From an uncultured Neomegalonema sp. (GTDB taxonomy: Bacteria > Pseudomonadota > Alphaproteobacteria > Rhodobacterales > Rhodobacteraceae): a stretch of DNA of 55,194 nucleotides. Within the stretch, counting starts at the first letter, position 1. Each line of letters starts with the position of its first letter. The DNA lies in assembly GCA_937911325.1 (NCBI GenBank), contig CALDSD010000063.1, forward strand, positions 1 to 55,194. The letters run 5' to 3'. The notes under the pieces were generated by a model. That model searched no databases. It worked only from the letters and a program-made list of their open reading frames with translations, and had not been told where the DNA came from. Both the position numbers and the translations under genes were made by a program. This document shows positions 49,078 to 55,194 of this stretch, piece by piece.

Positions 49078-50370
49078 ATGACCAACGCCCCCTTGAGGAT
49101 CGGCGTCGCGGGTCTTGGCACCGTCGGCGCCGGTGTCTTGAAGATCTTTGCGGCGCATCAAGACCAGCTGAACGCCCGGTCGGGACGGCCTCTGGAAGTC
49201 GTCGCGGTTTCAGCCCGCAACAAGAACAAAGATCGGGGAGTGGATGTCTCCGGCTTCTCGTGGGAGGACGATCCCGTCGCTTTGGCGCGACGCGGCGACG
49301 TCGATCTTGTGATCGAAGTCATCGGCGGATCGGACGGCCCGGCGAAAGCGGCGACAGAGGCCGCCCTCGCCCGAGGGGCGCATGTCGTCACCGCCAACAA
49401 GGCGATGATGGCGGTCCACGGCGGACATCTCGCACAACTTGCGGAAACGCACGGCGCCTCCCTGCGGTTCGAAGCGGCCGTGGCCGGCGGCGTGCCGATC
49501 ATAAAGGCGCTGGGAGAGGGGCTGGCGGCGAACAAGATGCGCCGCGTCTACGGCGTCCTGAACGGCACCTGCAACTACATCCTCACGGAGATGCAGAAAT
49601 CAGGGCGCGATTATCTCGACATTCTCGCGGACGCGCAGGAGCTCGGATACGCGGAGGCCGACCCGACCGCGGATGTCGGAGGGTGGGACGCCGCTCACAA
49701 GCTGGCTTTGCTGGCGGCTCTCGGCTTTGGATGCAAGGTCGATTTCGCAGGTGTCTCCGTTGAAGGCATCGAGCGCATTTCTCTCCCGGATATTCAGTTC
49801 GCAGCCGAGCTTGGCTACCGCGTGAAACTCGTCGGCGTGGCCGAGATGTCGGAGCAGGGACTGTCGCAGCGGGTCGCCCCATGCCTGTTGCCGGCCGACA
49901 GCGCGATCGGCGCGCTCGACGGCGTGACGAACGCTGTCGTTTGTGAGGGGGACTTCATCGGGCAAACGGTCTATGAAGGCCCCGGCGCCGGCGAGGGGCC
50001 GACAGCGTCGGCGATCGTCGGCGATGTGATCGACATTGGGCGCGGCGGGGTTCGCCCGACGTTTGGCGTGCCCGCGTCAGACCTGTCGAGCGCCGCTCAG
50101 CGGCCCGAAGACTCTCTGGCGAGCGCGTACTATCTCCGACTTACCGTGATCGACAAACCGGGCGTTCTCGCCCAAGTCACGAAAGTTCTGGGCGATGCGG
50201 CGGTGTCGATCGATCAGATGCGTCAGATCGGTCGCCAGCCTGACGCCGCAACTGTGTTGGTCGTCACCCATGAGGCGGCGCATGGCCAGGTCCGCGACGC
50301 TGTCGACCAGATCTCGCGCCTAGACGTGTCTCTAGCGGAGCCGATCGCGCTCACAATCGAACGCGCGTAG
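49078..50370 (+). CDS. hom: Homoserine dehydrogenase
   Basis: A 430-residue homoserine dehydrogenase of the threonine and methionine pathway. The nucleotide-binding segment is VAGLGTVGAGVL, followed by VIGGSDGPAKAATEAALARGAHVVTANKAM and AVAGGVPIIKALGEGL. The catalytic domain has GVLNGTCNYILTEM and EADPTADVGGWDAAHKLALLA, with the catalytic Lys. The C-terminal ACT domain (SAYYLRLTVIDKPGVLAQVTKVLGDAAVSIDQMRQ) is the usual allosteric part. The start at ATG 49078 follows GAGAAG. doxX begins about 136 bases after it. The hom, glpX, recJ order is common in alphaproteobacteria. Confidence 0.96.
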   Translation: MTNAPLRIGVAGLGTVGAGVLKIFAAHQDQLNARSGRPLEVVAVSARNKNKDRGVDVSGFSWEDDPVALARRGDVDLVIEVIGGSDGPAKAATEAALARGAHVVTANKAMMAVHGGHLAQLAETHGASLRFEAAVAGGVPIIKALGEGLAANKMRRVYGVLNGTCNYILTEMQKSGRDYLDILADAQELGYAEADPTADVGGWDAAHKLALLAALGFGCKVDFAGVSVEGIERISLPDIQFAAELGYRVKLVGVAEMSEQGLSQRVAPCLLPADSAIGALDGVTNAVVCEGDFIGQTVYEGPGAGEGPTASAIVGDVIDIGRGGVRPTFGVPASDLSSAAQRPEDSLASAYYLRLTVIDKPGVLAQVTKVLGDAAVSIDQMRQIGRQPDAATVLVVTHEAAHGQVRDAVDQISRLDVSLAEPIALTIERA

Positions 50371-50506
50371 CGAAACTGTCGCCAAAACGGAAACTATAAG
50401 TCGCCATTCTGCCGAATTGTCTCCGGCGCGGATATCCACGATCTCTTTCTCGTCGAACGGCGCGTCTGCGTCGAAGCGATTGCTAAGACGAAGAAGGAGA
50501 GTTCCG

Positions 50507-50935
50507 ATGATTAACAGTGCAAACGCTCGGGCCGACCTGGCCGCCCTTATCCTCCGCCTGAGCTTTGGCGGCGTCATCCTGGCGCATGGCCTGATCAAGT
50601 ACTTTGTCTTCACTCCCGCTGGAACCGCCGGCTTTTTCGAGAGCATCGGCTTTCCCGGAGTTCTCGGCTATGCGGTCATGTTTGGCGAAATCGCCGCCGG
50701 CGTCGCATTAATCGCGGGCGTCCTGGTGCGCGCCGCCTCGATCGCGCTGATCCCGATCCTGCTGGGCGCCTGGTACGTTCATGCCGGCGCAGGCTTCCTG
50801 TTCTCGAATGAAGGCGGCGGTTGGGAGTTTCCAGCGCTGCTGGTCGCGCTCGCGGTGGTTCAAGCGCTCCTCGGCGCCGGAGCCTACGCTCTGAAAATCC
50901 CCGGCGTCAGCCAACCGCGCGGCGTTCTCGCCTAA
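50507..50935 (+). CDS. DoxX-family membrane protein
   Basis: A 142-residue protein with four hydrophobic segments, matching the DoxX/DoxD-like family. The characteristic N-terminal helix is ALILRLSFGGVILAHGLIKYF, followed by FFESIGFPGVLGYAVMFGEIAAGVALIAGVLVRAASIALIPILLGAWYVHAGAGFLFSNEGGGWEFPAL. The GWEFPALL stretch is typical. Family members take part in quinone-linked oxidation or unknown roles. ATG 50507 has AAGGAGAG 5 bases upstream and is preferred to longer in-frame starts. A strong intrinsic terminator follows 25 bases after the stop. Confidence 0.88.
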   Translation: MINSANARADLAALILRLSFGGVILAHGLIKYFVFTPAGTAGFFESIGFPGVLGYAVMFGEIAAGVALIAGVLVRAASIALIPILLGAWYVHAGAGFLFSNEGGGWEFPALLVALAVVQALLGAGAYALKIPGVSQPRGVLA

Positions 50936-50959
50936 TCGAGCGCTGTGATAGAAAACCGG

Positions 50960-51000
50960 CGCGCCCGACGGTTAACGCCGATCGGGCGCGTCTTTTGCTT
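50960..51000 (+). terminator. Rho-independent terminator after doxX
   Basis: CGCGCCCGA (50960-50968) pairs with TCGGGCGCG (50982-50990). Inside, CGG pairs with CCG around TTAACG. A TCTTTTGCTT tract follows. It separates hom-doxX from glpX. Confidence 0.88.
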
Positions 51001-51120
51001 GCAGACCTCCGGGATCGTTGTTCGCGACGGCGCGCTGCGCTATGCGACGTGGACGAAGCCGCCATTTCCGGGCGGCGCACAAGATACCCACATGAAACTT
51101 GGGGGAGGCGAAGCGAGCGC

Positions 51121-52119
<999 letters not shown>

Positions 52120-52138
52120 TCCAGATCGGAGGGCTGGC

Positions 52139-53215
52139 ATGGCGCGTCGGGTTGGCTTTGGCGACAAAGACCGTAACGAGACCCGGCGCGACGCCGCCCG
52201 TTGGGAGCGTCCGACTGTCGAGGGCCGCGATGCGCGGGCGGCCCGCAACTCTTCGCCTAAGACGCTGAACGGCTCCGCCCCCCGTCGATCGAGCGAAAGC
52301 GCGCCCTGGGGCAAGGCGCTCATCCGTTTCATCGGGATGGGCCTTTTGGCGGCATGGGCTGTCGGCAACCTCGGCGGCCTGGAATTGGCGCGTCAGCGCC
52401 TTGAAGCCCTGCTCCAGGGGCAAGGCGACCTGGAAGCGCTGTTTCTCGCGCTGATCGGTCCGGCCATCTTCATGGTCGCATTGTTTCTGATCACGGGACG
52501 CCGCGGGCCAAGACGCGCTGAAGTCGCTCCCCGACAAAAGACTGAGCGACGAACGACTGCGAGAGAAGACGCCGGAGCAAACGCATTGCGCCCGACGCCT
52601 CGCCGCGAGAGCGCAGCCGAACGCGAGGTTGAAGACGTCCGCTCACCGCAGGTGCGATCGCACCCCGCTAACGCGGAAGCGTTCGGATCGAACAGCGCCC
52701 GAAGTTCGGATGTCCCCTCCAACTCGAGAGCAGGACCGACCGTGATCGCCGTGATCATCGGTCTTTTCGTGGCGTCCATGACGAACTTTGTCTTTGGGAT
52801 CATCGCCGGCCTGGTGCTCTATCAATTCCTCTCAAAAGCGCAGCGAGGGGCGGCGGAGCAGACCAACAGTAATGGACCTCAGTTCGAGGGATTTGAGGGC
52901 GCCAAAGCCCGCCGCGCAGCCGAAAGACACCACCGCGAACACCCGGAGGCCGCTGAAGCGATCGAAAGCGTATCGACAGCAGGTCGCATCGCCGGGATCG
53001 TTTTCCTGTCGCTTTGGTTGATTGGTTGGACGTTCGGGATCATCATGGTCAGCGGGCTCTTCTTCGCGGATGACGGTCCGCAACGTTGGTTCGCCCTGGT
53101 CTGGCTCGCAGCCGCCGTCTTCGGCTGGTTTTTCGCCGTCTACGCTCTGTGGAGGTTGATCCTGGGCAAGCCTTTGCCGACGCGAAACGGCGACAAGAGC
53201 TCAAACAGCGCTTAA
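52139..53215 (+). CDS. Multi-pass membrane protein with charged linker, unknown function
   Basis: A 358-residue protein. A basic N-terminus (residues 1-55) is followed by two membrane helices (about 58-78 and 100-118), then a long polar, Arg/Ser/Glu-rich stretch (about 122-200) that is probably disordered. Two further hydrophobic segments come next (AGPTVIAVIIGLFVASMTNFVFGIIAGLVLY), and a final pair (GIVFLSLWLIGWTFGIIMVSG and FALVWLAAAVFGWFFAVYALWRLIL). I recognise no family and no catalytic motif. GGAGGG lies 6 bases before the ATG. It sits 19 bases after glpX and 60 before recJ, so it is probably co-transcribed with both. Confidence 0.72.
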   Translation: MARRVGFGDKDRNETRRDAARWERPTVEGRDARAARNSSPKTLNGSAPRRSSESAPWGKALIRFIGMGLLAAWAVGNLGGLELARQRLEALLQGQGDLEALFLALIGPAIFMVALFLITGRRGPRRAEVAPRQKTERRTTAREDAGANALRPTPRRESAAEREVEDVRSPQVRSHPANAEAFGSNSARSSDVPSNSRAGPTVIAVIIGLFVASMTNFVFGIIAGLVLYQFLSKAQRGAAEQTNSNGPQFEGFEGAKARRAAERHHREHPEAAEAIESVSTAGRIAGIVFLSLWLIGWTFGIIMVSGLFFADDGPQRWFALVWLAAAVFGWFFAVYALWRLILGKPLPTRNGDKSSNSA

Positions 53216-53275
53216 AGTTCACAAACCATTACACCTGATGTAGCGTCTTCGGCGCGTTTGGGGCATACATCTCGT

Positions 53276-55057
53276 ATGTTGGATGCGACTCACTCCCCGC
53301 TCTTTCTCGATGTCGCCGACTCGGTCGAGGGGCGGCGTTGGGTTGTTCGAGATCCCGCCGCCGAGAGGTTGGGGATGGCGATCAGTCAGCGACACGGATT
53401 GCCTGACATCGTCGGCCGGGTCCTGGCGGCGCGCGGCGTTCCGACAGAGGAAGCTGCGGCCTACTTGGAGCCGACGCTGCGCGACTTGCTGCCGGACCCC
53501 GCGACCCTTCGCGACATGGAGACGGCAGCGGATCGTCTGGCGCAAGCCGTGCGCAAGGACGAGCGGATCGCCGTATTTGGCGACTACGATGTCGACGGAG
53601 CCGCGTCAGCTGCGCTTCTGATCCGCTGGCTGCGGATGATGGGCAAGGACGCGACGCTCTACATTCCGGACAGGATCGACGAGGGGTATGGCCCCAACGT
53701 GCCGGCGATGGAGAAACTGGCCGAGGCGCACGACCTCCTGATCGCTGTTGACTGCGGCACCCTCGCGTTTGAACCGATCGCAGCCGCTCGCTCCAAAGGC
53801 GCCGACGTCATCGTCGCAGACCACCACCTTGCAGCCGAAACCCTTCCCGAGTGCACAGCGGTGGTCAATCCGAACCGGCCAGACGACGAAAGCGGCCAGG
53901 GGCACCTCTGCGCAGCCGGGGTTGTTTTTCTGTTGTTGATCGCGACCAACAAGACGCTGCGCGAGGCGGGTCAGTTCGCGGCGTCCCGGCAACCGGATCT
54001 CATGTCGCTTCTGGATATGGTGGCGCTCGCGACGGTCGCCGACGTTGCTCCGCTGATCGGCGTCAATCGGGCGCTGGTTCGGCAAGGGCTCAAGGTGATG
54101 GCCAAGCGGCAGAACGCCGGCTTGGCCGCTCTGTCGGACGTCGGGCGGTTGAGCACCGCGCCGGCGGCCTATCATCTTGGGTATGTCTTGGGCCCACGGG
54201 TGAATGCGGGTGGTCGGGTCGGCCAGGCGGATCTGGGCGCCCGCCTGTTGGTGTCGGACGACCCGGTAGAGGCGCAGGCCCTCGCAGAACGGCTGGATGG
54301 CCACAACGAAGAGCGCCGCGCGATCGAGGCGGCGGTCCTCGACGCGGCGCAGCTGCAAGTCGAGGAGCGTGGAACAGAAGGTCCGCTGGTCTGGGCGGCC
54401 GCGCCAGATTGGCATCCCGGCGTGGTGGGCATCGTCGCCTCGCGCCTGAAAGAGAAGTACAACCGCCCCGCCTTGGTGATCGGCTTTGAAAACGGCGTCG
54501 GCAAGGGCTCTGGCCGTTCGGTTGAAGGGATCGATCTGGGCCGTTCGGTCGCGACCTGCGCGCGCGAAGAGTTGTTCTTGAAGGGCGGCGGCCACAAGAT
54601 GGCCGCGGGGGTCACGGTCGAACAGGCGAAGCTCGAGTCTGCGATCGAACGCCTTTCCGAACTGCTGGACAAGCAGGGCGCGGCGGCTGTCGGGCCTCGC
54701 GATCTGCGGATCGACGGGGCAGTGGCGCCAGGCGGCGCCACCCTCGAGCTGGTCGAGACGCTTGAAGCCGCTGGACCTTTCGGACCCGCCAACCCAGCGC
54801 CGCGCTTCGCGATCCCGTCGGCGCGCATTTCCTGGGCGAAGCGCGCTGGAGAAGCGCATCTGCGGTTCACCGCCACGGACGGGAGTTCGGGCAAGCTCGA
54901 AGCGATCGCTTTTCGCGCCTTTGAAGGGCCGCTCGGCGAATTCCTAATGAATCGCAACGGAAAGCCCGTCCATTTGGCCGGCCGGATAGAGGTCGATGAC
55001 TGGGGTGGACGCCGAAAGGCGAAGCTCCGTGTCGAAGACGCGGCCGAACCAACATGA
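53276..55057 (+). CDS. recJ: Single-stranded-DNA exonuclease RecJ
   Basis: A 593-residue RecJ, a 5'-3' single-strand exonuclease used in recombination and repair. The DHH-family motifs are AVFGDYDVDGAASAALL, LIAVDCGTL, VIVADHHLA (the DHH motif) and ALATVADVAPLIG. The DHHA1-type region has the ending LFLKGGGHKMAAGVTVE. A C-terminal oligonucleotide-binding part follows (GPFGPANPAPRFAIPSARI, IAFRAFEGPLGEFL). The length is normal. ATG 53276 is preferred to TTG 53258. It ends 72 bases before the start of the tRNA-Glu gene, with no clear terminator of its own. Confidence 0.95.
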   Translation: MLDATHSPLFLDVADSVEGRRWVVRDPAAERLGMAISQRHGLPDIVGRVLAARGVPTEEAAAYLEPTLRDLLPDPATLRDMETAADRLAQAVRKDERIAVFGDYDVDGAASAALLIRWLRMMGKDATLYIPDRIDEGYGPNVPAMEKLAEAHDLLIAVDCGTLAFEPIAAARSKGADVIVADHHLAAETLPECTAVVNPNRPDDESGQGHLCAAGVVFLLLIATNKTLREAGQFAASRQPDLMSLLDMVALATVADVAPLIGVNRALVRQGLKVMAKRQNAGLAALSDVGRLSTAPAAYHLGYVLGPRVNAGGRVGQADLGARLLVSDDPVEAQALAERLDGHNEERRAIEAAVLDAAQLQVEERGTEGPLVWAAAPDWHPGVVGIVASRLKEKYNRPALVIGFENGVGKGSGRSVEGIDLGRSVATCAREELFLKGGGHKMAAGVTVEQAKLESAIERLSELLDKQGAAAVGPRDLRIDGAVAPGGATLELVETLEAAGPFGPANPAPRFAIPSARISWAKRAGEAHLRFTATDGSSGKLEAIAFRAFEGPLGEFLMNRNGKPVHLAGRIEVDDWGGRRKAKLRVEDAAEPT

Positions 55058-55085
55058 GCTGCGGCGTTTTTCCATCAATCAGGGC

Positions 55086-55114
55086 TTGATCGGCGCTCGT
55101 TTGCGCCATATTAC
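55086..55114 (+). promoter_or_regulatory. Promoter of the tRNA-Glu gene
   Basis: TTGATC (55086-55091), a 17-base spacer and TATTAC (55109-55114), 15 bases before the tRNA. The last 13 bases, TGCGCCATATTAC, are identical to a block at 36342-36354. Confidence 0.7.
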
Positions 55115-55129
55115 CCGGTCTCCCGCTGC

Positions 55130-55194
55130 GCGCCCTTCGTCTAGCGGTCTAGGACGCCGCCCTTTCACGGCGGAAACACGGGTTCGAGTCCCGT
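55130..55194 (+). tRNA. tRNA-Glu (anticodon TTC), 3' end outside window
   Basis: The 5' acceptor strand GCGCCCT starts at 55130, followed by the D arm (GTCTAGCGGTCTAGGAC). The anticodon stem-loop CCGCC-CTTTCAC-GGCGG shows anticodon TTC, and the T arm is ACGGGTTCGAGTCCCGT. The window ends before the 3' acceptor strand and CCA. The D-arm, anticodon and T-loop sequence match alphaproteobacterial tRNA-Glu. Confidence 0.93.

Overview
The window is a 55 kb chromosomal segment of a high-GC alphaproteobacterium, probably marine. This rests on the gene content (a DddL-type DMSP lyase, bchE-bchJ, a class I PHA synthase, a leucine-degradation pair, a CC0125/CC1285-type lipoprotein) and on gene blocks familiar from this class (secA opposite ppi-argJ-mutT; hom followed closely by glpX and recJ). 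I cannot fix the order; Caulobacterales, Maricaulales, Parvularculales and Rhodobacterales relatives all remain possible. I saw no IS element, prophage, CRISPR array, rRNA or integration site.

Layout. 1-2.7 kb: 3' end of katG with a strong terminator, then small envelope genes and a PAAR-like exported protein. 2.75-5.0 kb: a compact persulfide/sulfur operon (two YeeE/YedE half-transporters, a metallo-beta-lactamase-fold persulfide dioxygenase, a DUF442 sulfurtransferase). It sits behind a sigma70-like promoter whose -10 is overlapped by an ATTC-N8-GAAT operator. 5.2-8.3 kb: a membrane protein, then liuC and HMG-CoA lyase of leucine breakdown. 8.4-17.8 kb: mixed housekeeping and envelope genes (folD, an SDR divergent from dddL, a C39-like protein, MOSC, hemolysin III, MsrQ-like, FKBP). 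18-23.2 kb: VOC, GNAT and methyltransferase genes, an orphan ParA with a small partner, a GST, arfB and an OmpA-like protein. 23.5-30.4 kb: a UvrD-family helicase, aminopeptidase P and an SLC13 permease.

30.5-33.4 kb holds the most unusual locus. The bacteriochlorophyll cyclase bchE is in one continuous frame with an upstream membrane (YcxB-like) gene, yet keeps its own strong ribosome binding site and ATG. It is followed by bchJ. No other photosynthesis gene lies in the window. 33.4-39.3 kb: secA, a parvulin, argJ with an N-terminal coiled-coil extension, and mutT. 39.5-42.8 kb: a signalling unit made of a stand-alone receiver, a 72-residue membrane protein and an SLC5-STAC-histidine kinase transceptor. 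43-48.4 kb: a 42-residue membrane microprotein, a methyltransferase, a DapA-like aldolase, an apparent ACT/RTX deletion chimera, and phaC. 48.6-55.2 kb: a lipoprotein, hom, doxX, glpX, a membrane protein, recJ, and a tRNA-Glu truncated by the window edge.

Together the genes suggest an aerobic marine heterotroph that handles reduced sulfur and DMSP, stores PHA, senses a small solute through a transporter-kinase and has some bacteriochlorophyll-synthesis capacity. Where an upstream in-frame start was possible, I picked the start with the best ribosome binding site, and the entries say so.
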